DNA of 64,000 bases from Bog-473 sp963782415 (lineage in GTDB: Bacteria; Actinomycetota; Acidimicrobiia; Acidimicrobiales; RAAP-2), in assembly GCA_963782415.1 (NCBI GenBank), contig CAWAJT010000008.1, positions 372,001 through 436,000 of the forward strand. Direction: 5' to 3'. Position 1 is the first letter of the stretch. Each line of letters starts with the position of its first letter. The notes beneath the pieces were generated by a model, which was given only the letters and a program-made list of their open reading frames with translations, was not told the DNA's origin and searched no databases. Shown one piece after another: positions 49,106 to 58,277 of the stretch. A program made the position numbers and the translations under genes.

Positions 49106-49924
49106 ATGGACACGCACGGAAGCGCTTTGGTGACAGGGGCCAGCCGGGGGATCGGCCGGGCCATCGCTCTCGAGTTGGCCCGCCGCGGCTTCGACACGGT
49201 GGCCACCATGCGGGATCCTGATGCCGGGGGGACCATGGCGGAGGAGGCCGAGGGATCGCTCCGGGTGCGCCGGCTCGACGTCACCGATCCATCGACGTTC
49301 GACCTCCCGTCGGACCTGCGCGTGCTCGTGAACAACGCGGGCATCGATACCGACTACTTGCCGGTCGAGCATGCCAACATCGACGATTGGCGCCGCATGT
49401 TCGAGACAAACGTCTTTGGCGTGGTGGCCCTGACGTCGGCGGCCATCCCCACCCTGCGGGCGAACCAACCCTCGGTCATCTGCACCATTACCTCGTCCTC
49501 CATCATCGCCGCCGTGCCGTTCTACTCGGCCTACCGGGCGTCGAAGGCTGCCGTGTCCGCCTTCGGAGACAGCCTGCGGGTGGAGGTGGCCCCATTTGGT
49601 ATCCGTGCCGTCGAGATCCTTCCCGGTCCCATCGACACGGACATGTTCCGCCTCAGCACGGGGGAGCAGGATGCGACCCGCTTTGACCACTACAGCTCGT
49701 TGGCCGGCGTCGCAGCCTCTTTGCGACGCGAGCACGCCGATCCACGCGTCGTCGATCCGCAGCACGCCGCCACCATGATCGTCGACGCCATCCTCGACTC
49801 CTCCGGTCCGATGCGCTACGGCTGCGATCCCGTCTCCCTCGAGTTGCTCGACCTCTGGCGCCAGTGTGACGACGAGACGGTCTTCACCATGACGGGCCAG
49901 TCCCTGCTCGACCAGACGCGCTAG
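49106..49924 (+). CDS. SDR-family oxidoreductase
   Basis: A 272-residue classical short-chain dehydrogenase. SALVTGASRGIGRAIALELA is the cofactor loop, VRRLDVTDPSTFDLPSDLRV and LVNNAGIDTDYL the core, ICTITSSSI the Ser strand, and YSAYRASKAAVSAFGDSLRV the catalytic Tyr and Lys. EILPGPIDTDMFRLSTGEQD follows. Substrate unknown. ATG 49106 is preferred because it directly precedes the Rossmann strand; ATG 49088 would overlap the divergent methyltransferase start. Confidence 0.9.
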   Translation: MDTHGSALVTGASRGIGRAIALELARRGFDTVATMRDPDAGGTMAEEAEGSLRVRRLDVTDPSTFDLPSDLRVLVNNAGIDTDYLPVEHANIDDWRRMFETNVFGVVALTSAAIPTLRANQPSVICTITSSSIIAAVPFYSAYRASKAAVSAFGDSLRVEVAPFGIRAVEILPGPIDTDMFRLSTGEQDATRFDHYSSLAGVAASLRREHADPRVVDPQHAATMIVDAILDSSGPMRYGCDPVSLELLDLWRQCDDETVFTMTGQSLLDQTR

Positions 49925-50055
49925 ACCGACCACCGCGACGTCCCGGCCGCACCGGGGTTGGCACACCCCCATATGTGGGAAGGCCTCTCGGGAATGGGTG
50001 TGCTGCGGGCGACGGAGCAGAACACGCTACGTTCGGCCTCGACAGAAAGGTCGCC

Positions 50056-50649
50056 GTGCAGTTTGCCGTCATTGTCGCCGTCTTCCCGATCATCTTCATC
50101 GGCGAGTTGCCGGACAAGACCATGTTCGCGTCGCTGGTGTTGTCGACGCGGGGTCGCCCGATCATCGTGTGGGTCGGTGCCGCCGCCGCCTTCCTGGTGC
50201 ACGTCGTCATCGCAGTCACGATCGGCGTGGCGCTGTTCCACCTTCTGCCGCATCAGGTGCTCGATGCCGTCGTCGCCGGCATGTTCCTCGTCGGCGCCGC
50301 ACTCGCCATCCGCGAGGCGATCAAGGAGAGCAAGGAGGCCAAGGACGAGGAGATCGTGGAGCGGGAGGTGGCCTCGCACCGCCGGATCGCCGTCACCGCC
50401 TTTCTCGTAATCTTTCTCGCCGAATGGGGCGACCTCACGCAGATCCTGACCGCCAACCTCGCCGCCCACTATCACGACCCGCTCTCCGTCAGCGTCGGTG
50501 CGGTGCTCGCGCTGTGGGCTGTGGCTGGGCTGGCCGTGGTGAGCGGTCAGAGTCTGCTCAGGCTGATCAACGTCTCAACCGTCAGGATCGTCACCGCGGT
50601 CGTCCTTGTCGCCCTGGCCGGGTGGGCTGCCTGGAACGCAGCGCACTGA
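50056..50649 (+). CDS. TMEM165/GDT1-family cation exporter
   Basis: A 197-residue membrane protein with six predicted helices in two inverted halves. The twin motifs are IGELPDKTMFASLVLSTR in the first half and FLAEWGDLTQILTANLAA in the second, matching E-x-G-D-(K/R)-(S/T) of the GDT1 family. Bacterial members export Mn2+ (MneA) or exchange Ca2+/H+. GTG 50056 is the start, with AGAAAGG upstream; longer frames lie in non-conserved sequence. The first motif has Pro instead of Gly (ELPDKT), as in several actinobacterial homologues. Confidence 0.9.
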   Translation: MQFAVIVAVFPIIFIGELPDKTMFASLVLSTRGRPIIVWVGAAAAFLVHVVIAVTIGVALFHLLPHQVLDAVVAGMFLVGAALAIREAIKESKEAKDEEIVEREVASHRRIAVTAFLVIFLAEWGDLTQILTANLAAHYHDPLSVSVGAVLALWAVAGLAVVSGQSLLRLINVSTVRIVTAVVLVALAGWAAWNAAH

Positions 50650-50662
50650 TATCCGACGTTGA

Positions 50663-53347
50663 TCAGGTGCCGGGGAGATCGCGCAGCGCCTCGCCCAGTT
50701 CGCGGCGGTGGGAGATGCCCAGCTTCTGGTAGGCGCGGTGCAGGCGGTTCTCGACCGTCCGAACTGAAAGGCTCATCATTTCGGCGATCTGCTTGTCTGT
50801 GTTGCCGGTGGCCGCGTGCAGCGCGGTGTCGAGCTCGGCCGGCGTCAGTTGGGCCCGCGCCCCGATGGCGCGGACGAACGGGGTAACGGCGCCCTCGCAC
50901 CGAGCGAGGAGCCGGGCGGCCGTCTGCTGTGTCGCGGCCGCCTCACGGCTCGCCCCGTCGCGTCGGAGATGGACAGCTGCCTCGCCGAGAGCTTCGGCCG
51001 CGTACAAGAAGGCGCCGACGTCCTGGAAACGCGCCGCCGCCGCCGCCAGCGCGTCACTGTCCTTGTCGGCCGCAGCCTGGGTGTACGACAGCCGAGCCGC
51101 CGTCATCTCGCCGTCCACCTTGGAGGCGAGAACGCCCAGCTCGTCGACCACCTGGCGGGCGCGGCCCATCCGGGCCAGTCCGTGGAGTGCTCTCGTGGCG
51201 CCGAGGAGGTCGCCCGTCTCCTGGCCCAAGGCCGCGGCCCCCTCGAGGTGTTTCCGGGCTGCGCCCATGTCGCCTCCTGCCGCCATCGCCCAGGCTCGGG
51301 CCTGGAGCGCGTCGACCTCGTGCACCAGGTCGGTGGCCAGCCTGAGCGCATCGAGTGCGTTCAGCGCCTGGGTCGCTTTCGGCGCTGCCCCGGCCAGAGC
51401 CAGGGCATGTGACGACAGCACCTCGCACCAACGCGCCGCGACCGGCAGCCCCTGGTCGAGGAAGACGGCCGCCGCGCTGGTCGCTTGCAAGAAAGCGGAC
51501 TGCACGCGGCCCTGCTCCATCCGCAGCGCACCGAATGAAGCAGCGACGACGGCACTCTCGGGCGAGCCCGGCTGCGCGGAGAGCTCTTCTTGCGCGCCCG
51601 TGAGCAGCGATTCGGCCTCACCGAGGCGACCGAGCCCGATGAGTGCGAGCGCATGGTGCTCGAAGGGGCTCCACGGCTCGGCGAGGACGGTGGATCCCTG
51701 GCGGACGGTGGCGCCGGTCGGTGGGACGAGGAAGGCCAGGGCCTGGTCCAAACGGCCCGTGCGCACAAGGCACTGCCCCACCAACGTGTGCAGGCTCGAG
51801 CGTGCGGCCCCTGAGACGTCGGGGAGCGGCTCGACCTCGTCGATGACGGCGCCCACCCCGTTGCGCGCGCCGTCGACCCGCAGTCGCCGCGCCAAGAGCT
51901 CGTCGCGCCAGAGCGGGCCCACATCCACTGCGAGCAAGCCGTCAATTGCCGTCATGTCCGCCGTGCCGTGCATGGCGTTCTCGTGGTCGAATGTCACGAG
52001 GGCGACCTGGACCAGCTGCTCTGGTGCACTCGACCGAGCCGCGTCTTCTGCCAGGAGTGCGAGCTCACGCGCGGCTTGTTCGTGGCGCCCGCTCTGGTGG
52101 GTGGCTTCGGCGGCCAGAAGCTTCGCCTCGAAACCCTCCCCGTTCTCCACCGCCGCTCGGGCCATCCGTTCGGTGAGCTCGTAGTCGCGACGCTCGCGCG
52201 CGGCCTTGGCCCCGGCGAGGAGGAGTGCTGGGCTCCCCTCTCCCCCCACCAGCTTGAGCGAGGCCAGGAGGATCGTGTCGTCCTGGCGCCGCCCGCCGGC
52301 AGCTTCCGCGAGCTCGCGTGCCAAAAGGCGCTGCCGTCGTGCGTTGATGCCGGCACGCACCACGTCGCCGTAGACCGGATGGGCCAGACACACCTGCAGG
52401 CGCCGCCCGTCCATTCGGCTGGTGAGCAGACCCCTGTCCTCGAGTGCCTCGATTGCGGCGGGGTCGGCGAGTTGGTCGAGCGCAGGTTGCGCCAACGGCT
52501 CGCCCAGGGCCGTGAGCTCCATCGCGTGCCGCTCCGCTTCACTCAGCGCACCCAGGCGCTTCGTGACGATGTCGTCGAGGCGAGCGGTCGGGGCGAGCGC
52601 ACCGCGCAGTCGCCAGACCCCGTCCTCCTCCCGTAATGAGCGGCTCTCCAGTGCGCCGAGGACCAGCTCGTGAAGGACGAGTGGGTCGCCGAGCGAGCGT
52701 TCGACCAGCTGCCGCAACGAGACCGTGTCCACGGGTCCGCCCAGGACGGCCAACAGCAGGTCTGCGATCGCCTCGCTGTCCAGAGGCCGGAGTTCGATGC
52801 GGGCCGCGCCGTAGTCCTTCCACAGGACCATCATCGGATCAGGGCCCGGCTGCCCGGCCCGGCCCGTGCTGAGCACGCAGGACAGGACCGTTGCTGTGCC
52901 CGCCTGCGCCAACTGGTGGACGAGAGAGGCCGATCCGTCGTCGAGCAGGTGAGCGTCGTCGACGAAGACGAGCAGGGGTCGCTGCCCGGCGTCATCGAGG
53001 AGCTCGTGCATGTAACGGCGCAACTGGTCAGCGTGTGATTCGGGGCCGACCAGGTCCGAGTCGCGGTGGAGCAGCGAGGCGAAGGCGCCAAACGCGTAGT
53101 GCTGCGCGGCCTCGGTGCCACCAACCAGAGCCACCGCCATGCCAAGGTCGCGCGCGAACGCGACGCCCACCATGGCCAGGACTGTCTTGCCCACCCCGGC
53201 GGGCCCGATGATGACGGCGCCGCGGCGCCCGCTGATCGACGCCTTCAGTTCAGCGATCTCGTTGGCCCGGCCGACGAGGGGCCAACGATCGGGTGTGGTT
53301 GTCGCGTGGTCCGGCCCGATCAGCGCACTGCCGACATCTCTCGCCAT
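50663..53347 (-). CDS. Large ATP-binding LuxR-family regulator (LAL)
   Basis: An 894-residue regulator. Residues 20-60 hold VGRANEIAELKASISGRRGA and the Walker A motif IIGPAGVGKTVLAMVG. Walker B is PLLVFVDDAHLLDDGSASLV. The middle part is a long helical, TPR-like array. The C-terminus is a LuxR HTH (LTPAELDTALHAATGNTDKQ, then IAEMMSLSVRTVENRLHRAY and KLGISHRREL). Such STAND ATPases bind an inducer with the helical array and activate transcription. The target genes are unknown; it lies next to two response regulators and converges with the GDT1 gene. The start is ATG 53347. Confidence 0.9.
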   Translation of the reverse strand: MARDVGSALIGPDHATTTPDRWPLVGRANEIAELKASISGRRGAVIIGPAGVGKTVLAMVGVAFARDLGMAVALVGGTEAAQHYAFGAFASLLHRDSDLVGPESHADQLRRYMHELLDDAGQRPLLVFVDDAHLLDDGSASLVHQLAQAGTATVLSCVLSTGRAGQPGPDPMMVLWKDYGAARIELRPLDSEAIADLLLAVLGGPVDTVSLRQLVERSLGDPLVLHELVLGALESRSLREEDGVWRLRGALAPTARLDDIVTKRLGALSEAERHAMELTALGEPLAQPALDQLADPAAIEALEDRGLLTSRMDGRRLQVCLAHPVYGDVVRAGINARRQRLLARELAEAAGGRRQDDTILLASLKLVGGEGSPALLLAGAKAARERRDYELTERMARAAVENGEGFEAKLLAAEATHQSGRHEQAARELALLAEDAARSSAPEQLVQVALVTFDHENAMHGTADMTAIDGLLAVDVGPLWRDELLARRLRVDGARNGVGAVIDEVEPLPDVSGAARSSLHTLVGQCLVRTGRLDQALAFLVPPTGATVRQGSTVLAEPWSPFEHHALALIGLGRLGEAESLLTGAQEELSAQPGSPESAVVAASFGALRMEQGRVQSAFLQATSAAAVFLDQGLPVAARWCEVLSSHALALAGAAPKATQALNALDALRLATDLVHEVDALQARAWAMAAGGDMGAARKHLEGAAALGQETGDLLGATRALHGLARMGRARQVVDELGVLASKVDGEMTAARLSYTQAAADKDSDALAAAAARFQDVGAFLYAAEALGEAAVHLRRDGASREAAATQQTAARLLARCEGAVTPFVRAIGARAQLTPAELDTALHAATGNTDKQIAEMMSLSVRTVENRLHRAYQKLGISHRRELGEALRDLPGT

Positions 53348-53439
53348 CGGATGAGGTCCCCTCGGAATCGAAGGGGTCCATTTTCGCTTACGTCAATGGC
53401 AATTGCCAGGACGTCGCGTCCGACGCCGCGCCCGGCATG

Positions 53440-54231
53440 TCAGGACGGAGGCGCTGCGAATCGGTAGCCGATGCCGCGGATCGTCGTGATCCAGCGCGGG
53501 TTCTCCGGGTCCGTCTCGATCTTGAGGCGGACGCGGCGGATGTGCTCCGTCACCGTCGAGCGCCCCTGCCAGCGGCCGTTGGATCCCCACACGCGCTCGA
53601 GCAGGTCCTCGCGCGAGAAGACTCGTCCGGGTGCCGACGCCAAGAAGGCGAGCAGGTCGAATTCCTTGCGGGTCATCATCACCTCGACGCCGCCGACCGT
53701 GACCTTGCGCGTCCCTTGGTCGATGACGAGCTCACCGTGGTCGAGTGTCGTCGTGGGCGTGGAGCTGCCGCGGCGCAGGACCGCTCGCATCCGGGCCTCG
53801 AGCTCTGCGAAGGAGTACGGCTTGGACAGAACGTCGTCCGCACCGAGGTTCAGCAGCCCGACGCGGTCCCGTTCGGTGGATCGGCCAGAGCAGACGATGA
53901 CCGGTACCGAGCTACGGCGTCGGATTTTGGTCAGCGCGTCCGCCGTTCCGCCGCCGATGTCGAAATCGAGGATGACCAGATCGGCCGGGTGCGCGAACAC
54001 CGACTGCAGGGACTCGTCCACGCTTGCGGCCTCGGTCACCTCGTAGCCGGAACGCCTCAGATAGTGCTGGAGCGCCCGTCGGGTGTTGTTGTCGTCTTCG
54101 GCCACGAGGATCGTTCGGTCGTTTTGCACGTCACCGATCGGGGTGAACACGGTCGTCGGATTCGAATCGGCGGGGCGCAGGCCTCCGGTTGAAGTCGAGC
54201 CCTGCTCGGACAGATCCATCGGAAACGTCAT
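53440..54231 (-). CDS. OmpR/PhoB-family response regulator (1)
   Basis: A 263-residue orphan response regulator. The receiver reads ILVAEDDNNTRRALQHYLRR, DLVILDFDIGGGTADALTKI, VIVCSGRSTERD and ADDVLSKPYSFAELEAR. The phospho-Asp is kept, but the usual LP after it is changed to IGG. The winged helix contains MMTRKEFDLLAFLASAPGRV and VTEHIRRVRLKIETDPENPR. It has a 40-residue N-terminal tail. It is a close paralogue of the next response regulator, with no histidine kinase beside it. Start ATG 54231 overlaps the TGA of a 27-codon reading frame. Confidence 0.92.
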   Translation of the reverse strand: MTFPMDLSEQGSTSTGGLRPADSNPTTVFTPIGDVQNDRTILVAEDDNNTRRALQHYLRRSGYEVTEAASVDESLQSVFAHPADLVILDFDIGGGTADALTKIRRRSSVPVIVCSGRSTERDRVGLLNLGADDVLSKPYSFAELEARMRAVLRRGSSTPTTTLDHGELVIDQGTRKVTVGGVEVMMTRKEFDLLAFLASAPGRVFSREDLLERVWGSNGRWQGRSTVTEHIRRVRLKIETDPENPRWITTIRGIGYRFAAPPS

Positions 54232-54537
54232 GCCGCACCGCCTTGCGCCGGGACCCCGCCGTTCCTGCCGTCCTGTTGAGTGAGCTTGTCTGCCAAGCTG
54301 ACCATGTCCATCGCCGCCTCTTTCGTCCGTTCCGCCTTCCCAGCGGGACGGCTTCGTCGTCTGCTCAGGCCCTGCCCGGCGTGTCCGTCACACCACGCCG
54401 CACTGACGTGTGTTCTCAATGTCGGCACGTGTGGCGACATGCTCCATAGGACTTTCGGACCAGAGAATTGAGCGTCCGTAGTGCAAACTGTGATTTCGCT
54501 TCGCCTGACCGTTGCCAACCCCCCCGCCGATCTTCGG
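54232..54537 (-). other. Inter-regulator region with a possible 27-codon leader
   Basis: This gap between the two response regulators holds a short frame from ATG 54311 to TGA 54228 (MDMVSLADKLTQQDGRNGGV at its start). It has AAGAGG five bases upstream. Its TGA overlaps the ATG of response regulator 1 (ATGA), so it could be a coupled leader. Nothing else was recognised. Confidence 0.45.
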
Positions 54538-55338
54538 TCAGGCGTCGGGAAGCGTGAACCGATAGCCGACCCCGCGCACAGTAGTGATCCACTTGGGCGA
54601 GTCGGGGTCGGACTCGATCTTCAGACGCACGCGCCGCACGTGCTCGGTGACGGTAGAGCGTCCCTGCCATTCCTCGGTCGAGCCCCAGACCCGCTCGAGG
54701 AGATCCTCGCGGGAGAACACCTGACCGGGGGATGCCGCCAGGAAGGCCAGGAGGTCGAACTCCTTGCGCGTCATCGGGATGTTCTCTTCGCGCACCGTCA
54801 CCGTCCGCTTGTCGCGGTCCACGATGAGGTCGCCGTGGATGAGGCAGGTCGCCGCCGGTTCGCCGTTGCCGCGGCGTAGGACGGCGCGAACCCGCGCTTC
54901 GAGCTCAGCGAACGAGAAGGGCTTGACGACGAAGTCGTCTGCACCCAAGTTGAGGGTGCGGATCCGGTCGTCTTCGGAGTCACGTCCAGAGCACACAATG
55001 ACCGGCACCGCGCTGTGGCGGCGGATCTTGGCCAGCACATCGGTGCCGTCGAAACCGGGAAGTCCCAGGTCAAGGAGCACAAGTGTGGCCGAATGCTGAA
55101 AGACGGCGCGCAGCGTGGACGGCCCGTCGATGGCCTCGGTGACGCGATATCCGGACCGCTCGAAGTACTGGAGGAGGGCGCTGCGGCAACTGTGGTCGTC
55201 CTCGGCCACCAGGATGGTGCACCCACCCTGCTCGGCCCCGCTCGGGGACCCCAGGGGGTTCGTGCCGACCGGGCTGAGTTGGTGCCGACCGTTGCGTTGC
55301 GTGGTGGTGCGTGTCGCCACGCCGATGGGCGAGTTCAC
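54538..55338 (-). CDS. OmpR/PhoB-family response regulator (2)
   Basis: A 266-residue orphan response regulator. The receiver has ILVAEDDHSCRSALLQYFER, LVLLDLGLPGFDGTDVLAKI with a canonical phospho-Asp, VIVCSGRDSEDDRI and ADDFVVKPFSFAELEARV. The winged helix is nearly identical to that of its paralogue (MTRKEFDLLAFLAASPGQVF, RSTVTEHVRRVRLKIESDPD). The receiver halves differ more, so the two may bind the same DNA sites but answer different signals. No kinase is adjacent. The start is GTG 55338. Confidence 0.93.
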   Translation of the reverse strand: MNSPIGVATRTTTQRNGRHQLSPVGTNPLGSPSGAEQGGCTILVAEDDHSCRSALLQYFERSGYRVTEAIDGPSTLRAVFQHSATLVLLDLGLPGFDGTDVLAKIRRHSAVPVIVCSGRDSEDDRIRTLNLGADDFVVKPFSFAELEARVRAVLRRGNGEPAATCLIHGDLIVDRDKRTVTVREENIPMTRKEFDLLAFLAASPGQVFSREDLLERVWGSTEEWQGRSTVTEHVRRVRLKIESDPDSPKWITTVRGVGYRFTLPDA

Positions 55339-55844
55339 GCGCCGAACCCCTTCACACGAGACTTCGAGGTCGCTCCCTGCAGCAGGGGTGAGTGGCCCAT
55401 GTTGTGATTGTCGGCTGCGCCAGCTTCAACCTTGAGGGAATCACTCCCAGACGCGGCGGCGTGTCAACGGGTCCGCCGCACTCGTGCATCGGCACGCCGT
55501 CGCTGCACCCGCGCGGTCCCTCCATTGGGAGTCGCACGCGACGGCGAAGGCGCGCGGCGCGGAGAGCAAAAGAGAGTTGCACCGACACTGCAAAGTGCCG
55601 CAGTCGATTCAGTCCATGTGTCGGCGGCGTCCATGGTCCCACGAGACCGGAATTTCGCCTGTTGAAAGGGCTGCCATGGCATTCCTGGGCATCTGCAACC
55701 AATCAACAACGTTCACGCAACCGACCTGCAAGAACGCAATCTATTAGAGTGGTTGTTACTCCTGAATACATGAATTCCGTGTGGTCCAATGATGGCTCCA
55801 GGAGAAGAGCGCACCAGTCGGATGGTGCAAATCAAGGAGGGTAC
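55339..55844. other. Divergent control region of regulator 2 and sigma factor
   Basis: About 500 bases contain no recognised gene. The stretch 55735-55775 before the sigma gene is clearly AT-rich and is the likely promoter region. AAGGAGG at 55835-55841 is the ribosome binding site of the sigma gene. The other strand must contain the promoter of the response regulator pair. Confidence 0.5.
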
Positions 55845-56729
55845 GTGGGATCGACATCACGTCCGTTTTCCACGGCGCAGGAGTCGGCGGAGGCGGGGAT
55901 CGAGAATCTGTGGTCCGAGTTCAAGCGAACGGGTGACCAGAGTCTTCGGAACCAGCTGATCATCTACTACTCGCCGTTCGTCAAATACATCGCCGGCCGC
56001 GTGCTGGCTGGGTTGCCGCGACACTTCGACGAGGAGGATCTCGTCAGCTACGGCATCATCGGGCTCATCGACGCCATCGAGCGCTTCGAGATCGACCGCA
56101 ACCTGCGGTTCGAGACCTACGCCATCCCGCGCATCAAGGGGGCGATCATCGACGAGCTCCGCTCCATCGACTGGGTGCCCCGGTCCGTCCGGACCAAGGC
56201 GCGGGCGGTCGAGCAGGCGTTCACTCACCTCGAGGGCACGCTGCGGCGCACGCCGAACGAGGCCGAGGTGGCGGCCGAGCTGGAGATGTCCGTCGGCGAC
56301 TTCCACAAGGCGCTGCGCAAGATCTCGACGGTCGGCATGATGGCGCTCGACGAGGTGCTGCGCGGCGGCGACCGCTCCGAGCGGTCCACACTGGGCGAGA
56401 CGCTGCCCGACGGATCGTGGGGGCCGGTCGACACGTTCGAGGCGAAGGAGTCCAAGGAGGCGCTCGTCATGGCCGTCGACGGCATGCCCGAGCGCGAACG
56501 CACCGTCCTCATGATGTACTACTACGACGGCCTGACGCTGACCGAGATCGGCCAGGTCCTGGGCGTCACCGAGAGCAGGGTGTGCCAGATCCACACCAAG
56601 GCGCTCCGCCAGCTGCGTTCGAAGCTGGCCGATCGTCCCGAGACGGTACGGATCAACCAGACGCAGCGCGCCAGCGCGCCGCGCCGTGACCGGGAGGGCC
56701 GGGCTCGCCTGCAGCTGCTCGCCAGCTAG
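55845..56729 (+). CDS. RNA polymerase sigma factor, FliA/WhiG type
   Basis: A 294-residue group 3 sigma factor. Region 2 is LIIYYSPFVKYIAGRVLAGL, DLVSYGIIGLIDAIERFEID and RFETYAIPRIKGAIIDELRS IDW, the -10 binding helix. Region 3 is PNEAEVAAELEMSVGDFHKA, and region 4 is GLTLTEIGQVLGVTESRVCQ IHTKALRQL. This architecture is shared by WhiG (sporulation) and FliA (motility). No flagellar or sporulation genes and no anti-sigma gene lie nearby. The start is GTG 55845 with AAGGAGG upstream; the open frame upstream is non-coding. A strong hairpin follows the gene. Confidence 0.94.
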   Translation: MGSTSRPFSTAQESAEAGIENLWSEFKRTGDQSLRNQLIIYYSPFVKYIAGRVLAGLPRHFDEEDLVSYGIIGLIDAIERFEIDRNLRFETYAIPRIKGAIIDELRSIDWVPRSVRTKARAVEQAFTHLEGTLRRTPNEAEVAAELEMSVGDFHKALRKISTVGMMALDEVLRGGDRSERSTLGETLPDGSWGPVDTFEAKESKEALVMAVDGMPERERTVLMMYYYDGLTLTEIGQVLGVTESRVCQIHTKALRQLRSKLADRPETVRINQTQRASAPRRDREGRARLQLLAS

Positions 56730-56749
56730 TCACTTTCACAGAAGGTCCA

Positions 56750-56786
56750 ATTCCGCCCGGCGGCCCTCGCGGTCGCCGGGCGGAAT
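56750..56786 (+). terminator. Hairpin terminator after sigma factor gene
   Basis: ATTCCGCCCGGCG (56750-56762) pairs perfectly with CGCCGGGCGGAAT (56774-56786) around an 11-base loop. It starts 20 bases after the sigma stop. No T-run follows, as usual in high-GC genomes, but the 13-bp stem is very stable. Confidence 0.85.
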
Positions 56787-56876
56787 GCGTTCTGCGGTTG
56801 GCAACGTCTGCAAACCCAGTCGCCACGGCCGATACGGTACGGACACCGAGTTTCACCGAACCGAGGAGAGCACAGC

Positions 56877-58277
56877 ATGCCGTTGCACCAGCGCGAATCC
56901 GTCCGAGACGAAGTGCTCGATTCGATCTACGCCAACCGGGACCTGAACGCCAAGCTTCCTTCGAGCGCCTGCCCCCATAGCGAGATGCTGCCCGGTGAGG
57001 CCTTCCAGGCGATCTCCGACGAGCTGCTCCTCGACGGCAACGCTCGTCAGAACCTGGCCACCTTCTGCCAGACGTGGGAGGAGCCCGAAGTCCACAAGTT
57101 GATGGACGTCTGCATCGACAAGAACCTCATCGACAAGGACGAGTATCCCCAGAGCGCAGAGATCGAGCGGCGTTGCGTCCACATCCTGGCCGACCTGTGG
57201 AACGCACCGGCGACGGGCCAGCCAGTCGGGTGCTCGACCATCGGCTCCTCGGAGGCCTGCATGCTCGGCGGCATGGCGGCCAAGTGGCGCTGGCGGGCCA
57301 AGCGCAAGGCGGAAGGGAAGTCGACGGAGTCACCCAACATGGTGTGTGGTCCCGTCCAGGTGGTGTGGCACAAGTTCGCCAAGTACTGGGACATTGAGAT
57401 GCGCGAAATCCCCATGTCACCCGGGCGCTATTGCATGGACGCGGAGCAGATGCTCGAACGCGTCGACGAGAACACGATCATGGTCGTCCCGACCTTCGGC
57501 GTGACCTACACCGGCGCGTACGAACCGGTACTCGAGCTCTCGCAGGCGCTCGACAAGCTCCAGGAGGAGACGGGGCTCGACATCGACATCCACATCGACG
57601 GCGCGAGCGGTGCCTTTCTGGCTCCCTTCTGCGCACCCGACATCCCGTGGGACTTCCGCGTGCCCCGGGTGAAGTCGATCAGCACGTCCGGGCACAAATT
57701 CGGGCTGGCCCCGCTGGGCGTCGGGTGGGTCCTGTGGCGCGACGTCGAGGAACTCCCGGACGACCTCATCTTCCACGTGACGTACCTCGGCGGGGACATG
57801 CCGGTGTTCCAGATCAACTTCTCGCGTCCCGCCGGGCAGGTCGTCGCGCAGTACTACAACTTCGTGCGCTTGGGCCGCGACGGGTATCGCAACGTGCACA
57901 ACGCCTGCTACGACACGGGCAAATTCCTGGCTCAAGAGGTGGTGAAGCTCGGCCCCTTCGAGTTGCTGGCTGACTCCAACCCGCTCACCGGTATCCCGTC
58001 CGTCGCCTGGAGGATCAAGGAGGGCGAGGATCCGGGCTACACGCTCTACGACATCGCCGACCGGTTGCGCACCCGCGGCTGGCAGGTGCCGGCGTATCCG
58101 TTGACGGGGTCCGTCTCCGACATCTCCGTCCAGCGGATCTTGGTGCGCCAGGGTGTCAGCCGCGACCTGGCCGGGATCCTGCTCGAGGACATGCATGCCG
58201 CGGTCGGCCACTTCGACAAGCACCCGGTCACCGTCTCCATGACCAAGGAGGAATCTGGCGGCTTCAGCCACCTGTAG
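56877..58277 (+). CDS. gadB: Glutamate decarboxylase
   Basis: A 466-residue PLP enzyme, the same length as E. coli GadA/B. GCSTIGSSEACMLGGMAAKW binds the PLP phosphate. IHIDGASGAFLAPF holds the PLP-Asp. SISTSGHKFGLAPLGVGWVL contains the Schiff-base Lys (K274), and VTYLGGDMPVFQINFSRPAG follows. It converts glutamate to GABA, consuming a proton, and in many bacteria contributes to acid tolerance. No glutamate/GABA antiporter is beside it. ATG 56877. A long reading frame of the neighbouring membrane protein covers most of this gene on the other strand. Confidence 0.96.
   Translation: MPLHQRESVRDEVLDSIYANRDLNAKLPSSACPHSEMLPGEAFQAISDELLLDGNARQNLATFCQTWEEPEVHKLMDVCIDKNLIDKDEYPQSAEIERRCVHILADLWNAPATGQPVGCSTIGSSEACMLGGMAAKWRWRAKRKAEGKSTESPNMVCGPVQVVWHKFAKYWDIEMREIPMSPGRYCMDAEQMLERVDENTIMVVPTFGVTYTGAYEPVLELSQALDKLQEETGLDIDIHIDGASGAFLAPFCAPDIPWDFRVPRVKSISTSGHKFGLAPLGVGWVLWRDVEELPDDLIFHVTYLGGDMPVFQINFSRPAGQVVAQYYNFVRLGRDGYRNVHNACYDTGKFLAQEVVKLGPFELLADSNPLTGIPSVAWRIKEGEDPGYTLYDIADRLRTRGWQVPAYPLTGSVSDISVQRILVRQGVSRDLAGILLEDMHAAVGHFDKHPVTVSMTKEESGGFSHL

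Noticed and set aside
49925..50055. Possible manganese (yybP-ykoY) riboswitch before the GDT1-type exporter
   Set aside because: The short leader shows no convincing match to the conserved loop sequences, and the space is too small for the full aptamer with expression platform.
55392..55844. N-terminal extension of the sigma factor frame to 55392
   Set aside because: The extension has no similarity to sigma region 1, and GTG 55845 has an excellent AAGGAGG site.
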